This document shows, in pieces, positions 1-9,359 of a DNA stretch of 64,000 nt (the stretch's first letter is position 1; every line of letters starts with the position of its first letter). The translations under genes and the position numbers were made by a program. The notes beneath the pieces were generated by a model. It had not been told where the DNA came from. It ran no database searches and saw nothing but the letters and a program-made list of their open reading frames with translations. Source of the DNA: Acidobacteriota bacterium (GTDB taxonomy: Bacteria; Acidobacteriota; Terriglobia; Bryobacterales; Bryobacteraceae); assembly GCA_016213775.1 (NCBI GenBank), contig JACQZR010000065.1, positions 58,247 to 122,246 on the forward strand, given 5' to 3'.

Positions 1-163
1 CGCCTTGGAACTTCTGCGCCGCGCGCGCCAGTTCCAGACTGTCGCCAATGGAGTCGGCCAATTCCTGAATCTCGGATTCCTGGTAGTGGTGCGCCAGCAG
101 AATGGCCCGGCGCTGCTTCTTCAGGTCGAGAATTTCTTCGGAGATGGACTTCGTGGCGATCAT
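1..163 (-). CDS. nadA: Quinolinate synthase NadA, N-terminal part (runs off window)
   Basis: NadA condenses iminoaspartate with dihydroxyacetone phosphate to give quinolinate in NAD biosynthesis, using a [4Fe-4S] cluster in the cytoplasm. Only about 54 N-terminal residues lie in the window; the gene continues past base 1. They include the NadA-like segments AILLAHHYQ and [11 protein letters not shown], matching the family's ILAHxYQ and GDSLxLAR motifs. The cluster cysteines lie outside the window. The start is the ATG at 163-161; no strong ribosome binding site precedes it. It is the last of three minus-strand genes here, but a strong hairpin at 324-349 separates it from the gene before, so it may have its own promoter. 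Confidence 0.85.
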   Translation of the reverse strand, partial: MIATKSISEEILDLKKQRRAILLAHHYQESEIQELADSIGDSLELARAAQKFQG

Positions 164-323
164 CGGGGGAACCAGCTACCTCCATTATACCCACCCTTCG
201 CGGCGCCCCAAACACAGCTACGGCCTTCGCAAGCAGATTTGGCTACACACGCCTGACAGAAAACGCCCCCGCTCTGCGCATATCTGAGTAGAAGGTTGAT
301 TGGATCGCTCCTGAAAGTTGATT
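164..323. other. Intergenic stretch upstream of nadA
   Basis: About 160 bases lie between the nadA start and the hairpin at 324-349. I see no credible gene. It should hold the nadA promoter on the minus strand, but I cannot point to a convincing -35/-10 pair. Confidence 0.4.
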
Positions 324-349
324 GCCACGCAGCTTACCGGCTGCGTGGC
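324..349 (-). terminator. Strong hairpin, probable terminator
   Basis: A perfect 10-bp inverted repeat (GCCACGCAGC / GCTGCGTGGC) encloses a 6-base loop (334-339). It lies 10 bases past the stop of the minus-strand gene ending at 360. Read on the minus strand it is followed by AATCAACTTT, a weak T tract, so it may terminate that unit before nadA. Confidence 0.6.
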
Positions 350-359
350 GATTTGGACC

Positions 360-794
360 TCAGGCAGGCTGGCCGATCAGCCGGATATCGTCCTCAATCT
401 CGTAAATCCTGTCCTCGAGATTCTTGGTGGGCGTGCCCGCGGCTTTCGCCGCATCCAGTTTCTTGCGCGCCGTATCCAGCTTCTTATTCAATGCCGCGAG
501 CTTCGGGTCCGGCTTGGCCGCCGCGACAGGCGCAGCCTTGGCCACAACCGAGCCGGCCTTCTGCTTCACCGCGGGCTTGGCCTTCTTCCCCTTCGCCCCA
601 GCCTTGTACCGGAACGATGTCACCGCCGGAGGTAATTTCAGCGACGCCCCAAAATCTTCCTTGTACTCCTCCGCAATCTGGATGGCTTCCAAAAACAGCT
701 CGCGATAGCGAACCTCCATTGCCGTCTTGGCCTGTATGCGCAGGTTCTCGCCCTGCTGCTTCCACTTCTGATAATCGGAAATAATAGAACTCAT
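360..794 (-). CDS. Small Lys/Ala-rich protein of unknown function
   Basis: I do not recognise this 144-residue protein. Residues 1-60 look like an amphipathic helical segment (SDYQKWKQQGENLRIQAK). Residues 65-95 are a low-complexity Ala/Lys/Pro-rich linker. The C-terminal 50 residues are again helical and charged (KLAALNKKLDTARKKLDAAK) and could form a short coiled coil. There is no signal peptide or membrane segment. Its ATG at 794 begins two bases after the stop of the upstream oxidoreductase-like gene, so the two are probably co-transcribed. The basic linker could suggest nucleic acid binding, but that is only a guess. Confidence 0.65.
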   Translation of the reverse strand: MSSIISDYQKWKQQGENLRIQAKTAMEVRYRELFLEAIQIAEEYKEDFGASLKLPPAVTSFRYKAGAKGKKAKPAVKQKAGSVVAKAAPVAAAKPDPKLAALNKKLDTARKKLDAAKAAGTPTKNLEDRIYEIEDDIRLIGQPA

Positions 795-796
795 TC

Positions 797-1729
797 TTAT
801 CTCAACTTTTGCGGCTTGCCGCCGGACTCCTTGCTCCGCTGCGCCGCATCCATGAACGCAAAAATCTCCAGCGTAAGCTCGTTCGGCACTGGCGGAACCC
901 CATTCTCAAAGAACTTCACAATCTCTTTCAACATGGGCCCGTAGTTCACCCTCATCTTCGGAGCACTCTGCAGCACTTGCTTTTCGCGGAACACCACGGC
1001 GCCGTATTCGCCATAAGGACGCAGCGTTCGGACCGTCCCCATGCGGCCGTCCTTCCAGCGGCACGTCGTCTCGTCCATGTCCTTCGCCGCGGTGCGCGTC
1101 ACTTCCTCGCAGCCCGTCCCCATAAGCGTGAACAACATCTCCACCGGATGGATGCCATACCAGGACAGGTCGAGATAATGATGAGGCTCCGTCGGTCCGG
1201 GACCCCAAGTGATCACGCCCTTGTTGTCCGGCGACTTCAGGTTCAGGCATACATCGGAATAGCGAAGGCTCGAAGTGGAGAACCACTTCACATTCGCCGC
1301 CTTGGCGATCTTCGCAATCTCCCGCGCGTCTTCCAGTGTCGAAGCCAGCGGTTTGTCGATAAAGGTCGGCTTGCCGCACTTCACCGCTTCGCGGAATTGC
1401 GGAAGGTGTGCGCGGCCATCCACTGATTCCAGAAGAATCGCATCCACCTTCGGGCACAGCGCCGCGATCGTGGGCACAATCTCCAGCTTCCATTTGTCGC
1501 GCAGTTCATCCGCGTATTTGTCGACGCGGGTATGGCTCGACTCCACGTCTTTGCTGCCACCCTTGTACGCCGCCACAATCCGCGCACCGGGCGCATGATC
1601 GGGGCTCGCTGGGTCATTCAAAATCCTGGTGAACGCAATGACATGCGAGGTGTCGGTACCGATGATACCTACCTTGATTTCGGCGGCGGCAAGCCCCGCG
1701 AAGGCGAAGAGGAGGAGGACGTAGCGCAT
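797..1729 (-). CDS. Exported Gfo/Idh/MocA-type oxidoreductase
   Basis: The 310-residue protein has a signal peptide (MRYVLLLFAFAGLAAAE) followed directly by a Rossmann-type strand, VGIIGTDTSHV. The family motif around the catalytic lysine appears as PTFIDKPLAS, and the downstream part fits the alpha/beta C-terminal domain. Family members oxidise or reduce sugars and related compounds with NAD(P). The loop GTDTSH replaces the usual GxGxxG, so cofactor binding may be altered. The start is the ATG at 1729; a longer reading frame begins at 1885, but its extra 52 residues are not protein-like and would bury the signal peptide. It diverges from the receptor gene at 2056, which hints at a link to sugar uptake. 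The substrate is unknown. Confidence 0.75.
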   Translation of the reverse strand: MRYVLLLFAFAGLAAAEIKVGIIGTDTSHVIAFTRILNDPASPDHAPGARIVAAYKGGSKDVESSHTRVDKYADELRDKWKLEIVPTIAALCPKVDAILLESVDGRAHLPQFREAVKCGKPTFIDKPLASTLEDAREIAKIAKAANVKWFSTSSLRYSDVCLNLKSPDNKGVITWGPGPTEPHHYLDLSWYGIHPVEMLFTLMGTGCEEVTRTAAKDMDETTCRWKDGRMGTVRTLRPYGEYGAVVFREKQVLQSAPKMRVNYGPMLKEIVKFFENGVPPVPNELTLEIFAFMDAAQRSKESGGKPQKLR

Positions 1730-2055
1730 CGCCCTGATTGTATCAAAGGGCCTTGAGAGGTAACTCCCGCGCCATGCGTCCGACTCGCTTACGCTCGCGG
1801 CTCGGAAATCAACTCGCCGATTCCGAGCCGTTGCTCCGAAAATACACAAGCTGACGACATCACGGGATGGTCGCGTTGACCCCAAGCCGGCTCTGCATTC
1901 GACACTGTCACGTACTCCATTTCATCCATCGCGGTGACCGGTCCAACGGGCCGGTCGTGAGGGGTTGAGACAGTTTCCGCGAGGACCTCCAAATCCGTTA
2001 GCCAGGTGATAACGTAATAGCAAGACCAAACGGTCAGTTTCCCAGGGAGGTCGCT
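1730..2055. promoter_or_regulatory. Divergent intergenic region
   Basis: This 326-base gap separates the minus-strand oxidoreductase-like gene from the plus-strand receptor gene and must hold divergent promoters. A short GACC-AAAC-GGTC palindrome lies near 2025-2036, just upstream of the receptor. A ribosome binding site, GGGAGG (2045-2050), sits 5 bases before the TTG start at 2056. I see no convincing gene here. Confidence 0.4.
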
Positions 2056-5000
2056 TTGACTCGTTTCCTTTTCCCGTTTTCCCTACTCCTGCCGATCGTC
2101 ATGTTCTCACAGGACCCGCGCGGGTCCATCGTGGGCCGCGTCTCGGATGCCACTGGCGCCGTTATCCCCGATATCGAAATCCGCGCCACCAATGCCGCCA
2201 CAGGAGTGGTCGCCAACAACAAGACCACCACCGCCGGCACGTTTCACATCACCTACCTGCTCCCCGGCTTCTACACACTCTCGGTGGAATCTACAGGCTT
2301 CAAGAAGTTCGTTCGTGAAGGCATTCAGGTCCGCGTCAGCGAATCGACGCAGTTGGAGATCGTGCTCGAGCTCGGCGCGGTCACTGAAACGGTGAAAGTC
2401 GTCGCCGAAGCGCCGGTTATGGCCACCACCGACGCAATCCAGGGCACTGTCATTGAAGACCGCGCCATTGTCGAACTGCCGCTGCTCGGTGGTAATCCTG
2501 TCGAGTTCGCCCTTCTGGATCCCGCCGTCATGAACGAGACCGACATGCGGGAACGCCGCGCCGCCTTCACCAACGCAGGATCGCAGTGGTCGTCCATGGG
2601 CGCCGGCTCATTCCGCAACGAATTCCAGATCGACGGCGTCTCCAACACCTACGCCGAAGGCAACGGCCGCGCGCGCGTCGCCTTCAATCCGCCCCCTTCC
2701 GCCATCGGCCAGTTCAAGATCATCACCAACCCGTTTGACGCCGCCGCAGGCAATTCCACCGGCGCCACCCTGAACGTCAGCACCAAAGCAGGCACGAACG
2801 CGCTCCACGGGGAAGGCCACTATTACAACCGCAACGCCGCTCTCGACACGATGGACTTCTTTTATAACAAGCGCAACACCCGCAAGCCGGTCTACGGCGA
2901 CCACCGCTTCGGCGCTTCTCTCGGCGGCCCCATCAAGATCCCGCGCCTTTACAACGGCCGCAACCGCAGCTTCTTCTTTTACGCCTGGGACATGAGCCTG
3001 TGGGGTTCCCCGCAGTCCTACACCAACACGGTTCCGACGGCCGCCCAACGCACCGGTGATTTCTCCGGGCTTCTGGACCTCGGAGCCAATTTCCAGGTCT
3101 GGGATCCTTTCTCCACGCGCCCGGCGCCCAATAACCGCTTTGAGCGCGACCCCTTCCCCGGCAACATCATTCCGAAGAGCCAGTTCGACACGGTGGGCGT
3201 GAACCTCGCCAACCTCTATCCGCTGCCCAACCAGCCCGGCAATCGCGACGGCACCAGCAACTACTTCCGCGCCACCGCCGCCGACGAGCGCTATTGGGTC
3301 CATCTGCTCCGTCTCGATCACGCCTTCAGCGAGTCGCACCGTGTGTTCCTCCGCCTCAATTACGACTTCTGGGAAGAACGCAAAAACCAGCGTTACGAAA
3401 AGCCCATCGACGGCATCGTCCTCAACCGGATCAACCGCGGCATTGCGTTTGACGACGTCATGCTCCTCACCCCGAACCTCGTTCTGAATTTCCGCTACGG
3501 CCTGACGCAACAGGACTTCACCGAGTACCGCATCACGCGTGGTATCGACCTGACCTCCCTCGGCTTCTCCACCGGACTCACAAAACTCATCCGTCCGGAA
3601 CGTGCTGTTCTACCGCGCGTCGCAGTCGGAGCCTACACCGGGTTCTCCGCCATCGAAAGCGGCGATGGCGCCAACAACAGCCTCACGCATAATTTCAACG
3701 GCACGCTCTCCACGCAGCGGGGCATTCACTCCCTGCGCTGGGGCGGTGACTTCCGCACTTACCGTTCCTTCGGCAACCGCTATCCGTGGGAAGCCTCGCC
3801 CGACCTCAGCTTTGGAACCAACTATACCCGAGGCCCGCTGGATACCTCAGGCGCTTCCGCCATTGGACAGGATCTGGCTTCGATGCTCCTCGGCATCGCT
3901 ACTTCCGGCCTGATGGAGAACCGCGCCAGCTTTGCCATTCAAACGCTCTACCTCGGCGCCTTCCTTCAGGACGACATCAAGCTGAGGCCCCGTCTGACTC
4001 TGAACGTTGGCATGCGATATGAACTCGAATGGCCGATGACGGAGCGCTTCGACCGTGTGGTGACCGGCTTTGATTCCGCCGCCACCAGCCCGATTGAAGC
4101 ACAGGCGCGCATCAACTACGCCCGGGCCCCTATTGCCGAAATCCCCGCCGATCAGTTTCGCGTGCGCGGCGGCCTGCTGTTCGCCGGTCAAACGGAAACG
4201 GGCCGCAGCAGCTTCCGTATGGACAAGAACAATTTCATGCCGCGCATCGGCTTGGCGTGGCAGCTTTCCCGGCGCACCACCATCCGCACCGGCTACGGCG
4301 TGTTCTATGGAAGCCTCGGCGTCAACTCGGTCAACCCGCTGCAGTATGGGTTCTCGCAATCGACACCCATTATCCCGACACTCGACAACGGGCAGACGTA
4401 TATCGCCCGGGCTTCCAACCCATTCCCCAACGGCCTGATCGCTCCTGCCGGCAAGGCTGGCGGCTTCTCCACTTACCTGGGTCAAGCCATCGCCTTCGAC
4501 AGCAATCTCAGCAGGCAGGCTTATTCCCAGCGGTGGACCTTCGCGGTGCAGCAGGTGCTTCCTACACAGACCATGGTGGAGACGGCCTACGTTGGCAGCC
4601 GCGGTACTCATGCGCTCATCACCCGCGACATCAACGCCACACCGCTCGAATACCTCAGTACCTCGCCCACGCGCGACGCAACCACCATCAGCTATCTCGG
4701 TCAGACCTTCACCAATCCGTTCCGTGGACTCGGTTCGCTGTTTACCGCGAACACGATGTCGCGCGCCAATCTGCTGCGGCCCTATCCGCAGTTCACCGGA
4801 GTCACCATGGACACCTCCGATGGCTACAGTTGGTATCACTCGCTGCAAGTGCGCGCCGCCCGCCGCTGGAGTCGCGGCGTGACGCTCAACGCCGGCTACG
4901 CCTTCACCAAGATGATGGAAGCAACGTCATTCCTCACGGCAGGCGAGCCGATGCCGTACGAGACGCTCTCCGCCTCCCACCGTCCCCATCGCCTCACCTT

Positions 5001-5514
5001 CAACGCCATCTGGGAGCTGCCCTTCGGACGCGGACGCGCCTGGGGCAAGAAACTCAACTGGTTTATGCAAGGCGCGGTGGGCAACTGGCAATTGAGCGCC
5101 GTGATCATTCGTCAGGCCGGTGGTCCGCTCACCTGGGGCAACATCATCTTCACTGGCGATCCCGATCAGATCGCGCTGCCCAAAGCCGAACGCGATGTCG
5201 ACCGCTGGTTCAACATCGATGCCGGCTTCAATCGCACAGCAAACCAGGCTCTGGCGAGCAACATCCGCTACTTCCCGTTCCGCCTTGCCGGCGTGCAGGC
5301 CGACGGTCAGGCTCGTTGGGACCTGTCGCTGGCCAAGGGCTTCCGCATTCAGGAGCGGGTGCTGTTCCGCCTCCGCGCGCAGTGCTTCAATATGATGAAC
5401 CACCCGAATTTCGGCGGTCCACAGTTGAATCCGACCAACGCGGCCTTCGGACAGATCACGGGCACGCAAAGCATCGGACGCAGCTTCCAACTCGCCGGGA
5501 CACTGTCCTTCTGA
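2056..5514 (+). CDS. Oar-like TonB-dependent receptor 1
   Basis: The 1,152-residue outer-membrane protein starts with a signal peptide (about 1-20), then a carboxypeptidase-regulatory-like domain (about 22-105, RGSIVGRVSDATGAVIPDIEI). A plug-type region follows (around 130-230, including GTVIEDRAIVELPLLGG), then a long beta-barrel that ends in LAGTLSF. A terminal aromatic residue is typical of proteins assembled by the BAM machinery. Family members take up large or complex nutrients through the outer membrane. TTG is chosen as start because GGGAGG lies 5 bases upstream and the signal peptide begins there. It is the first of three such receptors in 13 kb. The ligand is unknown. Confidence 0.88.
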   Translation: MTRFLFPFSLLLPIVMFSQDPRGSIVGRVSDATGAVIPDIEIRATNAATGVVANNKTTTAGTFHITYLLPGFYTLSVESTGFKKFVREGIQVRVSESTQLEIVLELGAVTETVKVVAEAPVMATTDAIQGTVIEDRAIVELPLLGGNPVEFALLDPAVMNETDMRERRAAFTNAGSQWSSMGAGSFRNEFQIDGVSNTYAEGNGRARVAFNPPPSAIGQFKIITNPFDAAAGNSTGATLNVSTKAGTNALHGEGHYYNRNAALDTMDFFYNKRNTRKPVYGDHRFGASLGGPIKIPRLYNGRNRSFFFYAWDMSLWGSPQSYTNTVPTAAQRTGDFSGLLDLGANFQVWDPFSTRPAPNNRFERDPFPGNIIPKSQFDTVGVNLANLYPLPNQPGNRDGTSNYFRATAADERYWVHLLRLDHAFSESHRVFLRLNYDFWEERKNQRYEKPIDGIVLNRINRGIAFDDVMLLTPNLVLNFRYGLTQQDFTEYRITRGIDLTSLGFSTGLTKLIRPERAVLPRVAVGAYTGFSAIESGDGANNSLTHNFNGTLSTQRGIHSLRWGGDFRTYRSFGNRYPWEASPDLSFGTNYTRGPLDTSGASAIGQDLASMLLGIATSGLMENRASFAIQTLYLGAFLQDDIKLRPRLTLNVGMRYELEWPMTERFDRVVTGFDSAATSPIEAQARINYARAPIAEIPADQFRVRGGLLFAGQTETGRSSFRMDKNNFMPRIGLAWQLSRRTTIRTGYGVFYGSLGVNSVNPLQYGFSQSTPIIPTLDNGQTYIARASNPFPNGLIAPAGKAGGFSTYLGQAIAFDSNLSRQAYSQRWTFAVQQVLPTQTMVETAYVGSRGTHALITRDINATPLEYLSTSPTRDATTISYLGQTFTNPFRGLGSLFTANTMSRANLLRPYPQFTGVTMDTSDGYSWYHSLQVRAARRWSRGVTLNAGYAFTKMMEATSFLTAGEPMPYETLSASHRPHRLTFNAIWELPFGRGRAWGKKLNWFMQGAVGNWQLSAVIIRQAGGPLTWGNIIFTGDPDQIALPKAERDVDRWFNIDAGFNRTANQALASNIRYFPFRLAGVQADGQARWDLSLAKGFRIQERVLFRLRAQCFNMMNHPNFGGPQLNPTNAAFGQITGTQSIGRSFQLAGTLSF

Positions 5515-5579
5515 GACCAACCTTCTCGACAAACATCCGGAAAAGTGGTATTCGTCGGAATCACATTTAACGGTTGGTC
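5515..5579. promoter_or_regulatory. Inverted repeat between receptor genes
   Basis: GACCAACC (5515-5522), right after the receptor 1 stop, is the exact inverse of GGTTGGTC (5572-5579), just before the receptor 2 start, with 49 bases between. It could be a stem in the mRNA or a pair of operator half-sites. There is no T tract, so it is not a typical terminator. Confidence 0.3.
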
Positions 5580-5582
5580 AGC

Positions 5583-8500
5583 ATGCAACTGGGTGGCCTG
5601 CTTACGGGGATCGCCCTCTTCCTGAGTTCCGTACTCGCGCAGAGTACCGATGCCATACTGTCGTGCGCGGTGACTGATCCATCAGGCGGGGCAGTGGCTT
5701 CGGCTCGTCTCGAAGCCACGCATGTGGCTACCGGTGTCTCTCACAACGCAACCTCCAATGAATCAGGACTGGCTGTTTTCGCAGGGCTGCAACCGGGCCT
5801 CTATCGGGTGACAGTGGAGAAGGCTGGCTTCGCAACGTTTGCCTATGAGGACATCCGGCTGGAAGTCGGCGCACGGCTTCAATTGACGCTCGCCCCGCGG
5901 ATTGGCTCGGTGGCCGACACCGTTACCGTGATCGCGGGTGCCGATAGTGTGCTGGGCTTTGCCACCGCGAGCGTCGGGGGAGTACTGTCCGGGCAGCAGA
6001 TTCTTCAGCTCCCCATCCCTGCGCGCAACGCACTGAGTCTCGTTTACACGCAGGCCGGACTGCTGGGCGACAACTTCGCGGGTGCCCGCCGGGCGGCGCT
6101 GAACATTACGTTGGATGGCGTTAATGTCCAGGATCAGCGCAACAATAACGGCGTGTCGTCGCCGGTTTTCACCAGTGTGGACCGCGTGGAGGAGATTCGG
6201 GTGATCACCGCTCCAGCCGATGCGGAGTTGGGCCGGGGTTCGGGACAGATTCAGATGATCACCCGCTCGGGCACGAATGAAATTCACGGGAGCATGTTCG
6301 AGTTTCACCGCAACACAGTGCTGAATGCGAACACGTGGTTCAACAACCAGCGCGGGCTCGACCCGTTCACTGCGCGGCCCCTGTCTCCAAGGAATGTTCT
6401 CATCCGCAATCAATTCGGATGGCGGATTGGCGGACCGGTGCGCCGCAACCGGACCTTCTTCCACTTCCTCTACGATGCGCAGCGAATCCGCCAGCGGACC
6501 TCAGTGACGAATACTGTCTACACCGCCACCGCGCGGCAGGGACTCTTCCGGTTCTATCCAGGCGCGCGTAACGGCAATGCAGAAGCCTCGATCCCGGTGG
6601 TGGATCTGACGGGCAGGCCGCTCCGGCCCGCGGCGGCTACTGGCGATCTACGGCAGTTTTCGCTGTTTAACCTCGATCCGAATCGCCGCGTGGCCGATCC
6701 CACAGGAACGGTGTCGCGCGTGCTGGCCGTCACCCCGCTGCCCAACAATTTCCGTATCGGAGATGGTTTGAACACGGCCGGCTACACCTGGCAACGCCGC
6801 TCTACCAACGACTTTGATGTGTTCCACATCAAACTGGACCATCATTTTTCCCACCATCACAGGCTGAGCTACACCTACAACTACGAGAACGAGTCCGAGT
6901 CGAACACACGCTATGCGCAGCCTTTTCCCGGCTCGCCGGGCGGCATCATCCGCGGTCATGACCGGTTTCACATGCTGGCGGTGACTTCGTCTCTACGGGC
7001 GAATCTGATGAACGAGTTTCGCGCCGGAGTGTTGCGCCCGGACTATCGTGCGAGCGCGCCCTGGGAACTTGCACAGAACGCCGGCTTCCTGCCGCAAGCC
7101 AGCGGGGAGACTTACATTCCGGTGTTGTCGCAAGTGAGCAACATTGTGACTACCGACGACGATCCGGTGCATCTGTTTTCGCCGCTGTATCAGTTCACAG
7201 ACAGCGTGACGCACGTGCGCGGCAGCCATACGTGGAAGGCCGGCGTGGATGTACGCTTCGCCAGCTCGAATGGGTTCAACTCCACCGATGTGATGCCGCG
7301 CGTGAACTTCGGCACCGGCGCAGTCGCTGTCACCGGCATCAATAGCATCGCCGGGATCGGGCCGAATCTGGCGACGGCGCAATCGATGTTGAACGACCTT
7401 TCCGGCTCTCTCGCCAGCGTTCGCCAGGCGATCAATTCCACCGGAGGGGCCAACCCTCGCTTCGTGCCAGGACATTATAAGGATCGCCATTGGAAGCGTC
7501 CCGAAGTGAGCTGGTTCGTGAAGGATGATTGGAAGGCCACGCGGGACCTCACCGTCAACATCGGCGTCCGCTGGGAATACTACGGCGTCCCTTACGACAA
7601 TGACGGATTGACTGCGTCGCTGGTGGGCGGATCGCCGTCTATCTTCGGCCTCTCGGGCACGTCGTACCGGGACGTCTACCAGCCCGGGCGCTCCGCCGGC
7701 GCACTGACGCGGGTACAAACTGTCGGGCCAGGCTCGGCGAATCCCTCCGCGAAGTTGTACAACAACGACTGGAACAACTTCGCCCCGGCTGTGGGTTTGA
7801 GCTACGCCCTGCCGTGGTTCCAGCGGCGAACGGTTTTCCTCGCGGGCTATGGCATTTTCTATGAGCGACAGTCGCTACGGCTCATCGATGTGGTGTCGGG
7901 GGACCAACCTGGACTTCGGGAAAGTGTCTTGCATCAAACCGGCAATTACATGGATCTCCGCTCCGTCAGTCTTCCCCTGCAAACGCAGGGACCGCCTCTT
8001 TCCGTGGTACCGGTCACGGACCGCACGCAAACGGCTCGCGTGTTCAACGACGATCTACGGACTCCCTACATCCAGAATTGGAATGCGAGCCTGCAACGCG
8101 AACTCGCGCGCAACCTTGTCTTTGAGGCTCGTTATGTCGGCAGCAAAGGCACCAGGCTGATTCGCGGCGTGGATGTGAACGAACGCAACATTTTCGAGAA
8201 CGGCTTGCTCGATGCGTTCCTGGTGACCCAGGGCGGCGGCAGTTCGCCTCTGCTCGATCGCATCTACAATGGACTGAATGTCGCGGGCGCAGGTGTGGTG
8301 AATGGCACTACCGTTCGCGGCTCGGCTGCGGCCCGTGCGAACGCCACCACGGCAGCGTTTCTGGCGCAGCAAAACGTGGCCGGTTTCGCGGACTACTTCA
8401 ATACGAGCACGGCGTTCACTGGCGTGCGCGGCGGCCTGCTGCGGCGAGCGGGACTGCCGGAAAACTTCGTCGTCGCCAATCCGCAGTTCAGCAGCGCGCG

Positions 8501-9353
8501 GCTGGAAAGCAACTTCGCGAACTCAACCTATCATTCCCTCCAGTTGGAATTGATTCGCCGCTTCTCGCGCGGGTGGACGTTCCAGGGCAACTACACCTTC
8601 TCCAAAGCGCTCGGCGAAGAGGACGGCGATGGCGACGATTTGAATCGCAGCTACCGCAGTGGGCGCGACCGCACCTTGGATAAGAAGCTGCTCGGCTTTC
8701 ATCGCGCGCATGTCGTGCGCACGAGTGGTGTGTATGAATTGCCACTCGGACCCGGAAAGCCGTTCCTCAATGCCGGTTGGATTGCGCGCGTGGCGGGGCG
8801 CTGGCAGATCGGCAACATCATCAATGTGTTCAGTGGAGCGCCACTGAGCATTACTTCAGGCCGCGCATCCTTCAATACCTTCAATGCAGCCAACACGCCG
8901 GCGACATCGCTGGTGCCTTTAGGACGCGACCTCGGGTCAGTGACGCGGAGAGGCAGCGGCGTCACCTATTTCGCGAATCTGCGGCAGGTGCCCGACCCGT
9001 CCCTATCGTCTATCACCACCGCAAACAATCTCCGCGCGCGGAGCACTCTTCTTGGTGTGGCCGACGCCTCGGGACGTGTCATCCTGATAAACGCGCTGCC
9101 CGGCAGCCCCGGCACCCTGCCCATCGGATTCTTTGAAGGGCCTGGAGCGCTGCGATTCGATTTGAACATCGTGAAGCGCATCCGGCTGCAGGAGCGATGG
9201 AATGCCGAACTGCGCGCCGATGCGATCAGCGCCTTGAACCGTCCGAATTTCTCCGCTCCGAACACCGATATCAATTCGCTCAACTTCGGACGAATCAGCG
9301 CCACCGATGATGGAAACCGTATCCTGGTGGTGAGCCTCCGGCTCAACTTCTAG
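5583..9353 (+). CDS. Oar-like TonB-dependent receptor 2
   Basis: This 1,256-residue protein has the same plan as the preceding receptor: signal peptide (LLTGIALFLSSVLAQ), carboxypeptidase-regulatory-like domain (about 22-110, AVTDPSGGAVASARLEATHV), plug region (LDGVNVQDQRNNNG near residue 180) and a beta-barrel ending VVSLRLNF. The ATG at 5583 gives a clean signal peptide; the TTG at 5574 would add three residues. It lies 68 bases after receptor 1 and 6 bases before an alcohol dehydrogenase, so it is probably co-transcribed with the genes downstream. Sequence similarity to receptor 1 is limited to the family framework, so the two probably bind different ligands. Confidence 0.87.
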   Translation: MQLGGLLTGIALFLSSVLAQSTDAILSCAVTDPSGGAVASARLEATHVATGVSHNATSNESGLAVFAGLQPGLYRVTVEKAGFATFAYEDIRLEVGARLQLTLAPRIGSVADTVTVIAGADSVLGFATASVGGVLSGQQILQLPIPARNALSLVYTQAGLLGDNFAGARRAALNITLDGVNVQDQRNNNGVSSPVFTSVDRVEEIRVITAPADAELGRGSGQIQMITRSGTNEIHGSMFEFHRNTVLNANTWFNNQRGLDPFTARPLSPRNVLIRNQFGWRIGGPVRRNRTFFHFLYDAQRIRQRTSVTNTVYTATARQGLFRFYPGARNGNAEASIPVVDLTGRPLRPAAATGDLRQFSLFNLDPNRRVADPTGTVSRVLAVTPLPNNFRIGDGLNTAGYTWQRRSTNDFDVFHIKLDHHFSHHHRLSYTYNYENESESNTRYAQPFPGSPGGIIRGHDRFHMLAVTSSLRANLMNEFRAGVLRPDYRASAPWELAQNAGFLPQASGETYIPVLSQVSNIVTTDDDPVHLFSPLYQFTDSVTHVRGSHTWKAGVDVRFASSNGFNSTDVMPRVNFGTGAVAVTGINSIAGIGPNLATAQSMLNDLSGSLASVRQAINSTGGANPRFVPGHYKDRHWKRPEVSWFVKDDWKATRDLTVNIGVRWEYYGVPYDNDGLTASLVGGSPSIFGLSGTSYRDVYQPGRSAGALTRVQTVGPGSANPSAKLYNNDWNNFAPAVGLSYALPWFQRRTVFLAGYGIFYERQSLRLIDVVSGDQPGLRESVLHQTGNYMDLRSVSLPLQTQGPPLSVVPVTDRTQTARVFNDDLRTPYIQNWNASLQRELARNLVFEARYVGSKGTRLIRGVDVNERNIFENGLLDAFLVTQGGGSSPLLDRIYNGLNVAGAGVVNGTTVRGSAAARANATTAAFLAQQNVAGFADYFNTSTAFTGVRGGLLRRAGLPENFVVANPQFSSARLESNFANSTYHSLQLELIRRFSRGWTFQGNYTFSKALGEEDGDGDDLNRSYRSGRDRTLDKKLLGFHRAHVVRTSGVYELPLGPGKPFLNAGWIARVAGRWQIGNIINVFSGAPLSITSGRASFNTFNAANTPATSLVPLGRDLGSVTRRGSGVTYFANLRQVPDPSLSSITTANNLRARSTLLGVADASGRVILINALPGSPGTLPIGFFEGPGALRFDLNIVKRIRLQERWNAELRADAISALNRPNFSAPNTDINSLNFGRISATDDGNRILVVSLRLNF

Positions 9354-9359
9354 ATACCC

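Noticed and set aside
2608..3510. A 300-residue open frame on the minus strand inside receptor 1
   Set aside because: It lies wholly antisense to a well-supported receptor gene and shows low-complexity Val/Ala/Gly/Glu text, as expected from codon bias in GC-rich DNA.
3847..4848. A 333-residue minus-strand frame inside receptor 1
   Set aside because: Again antisense to the receptor, without any motif or plausible start.
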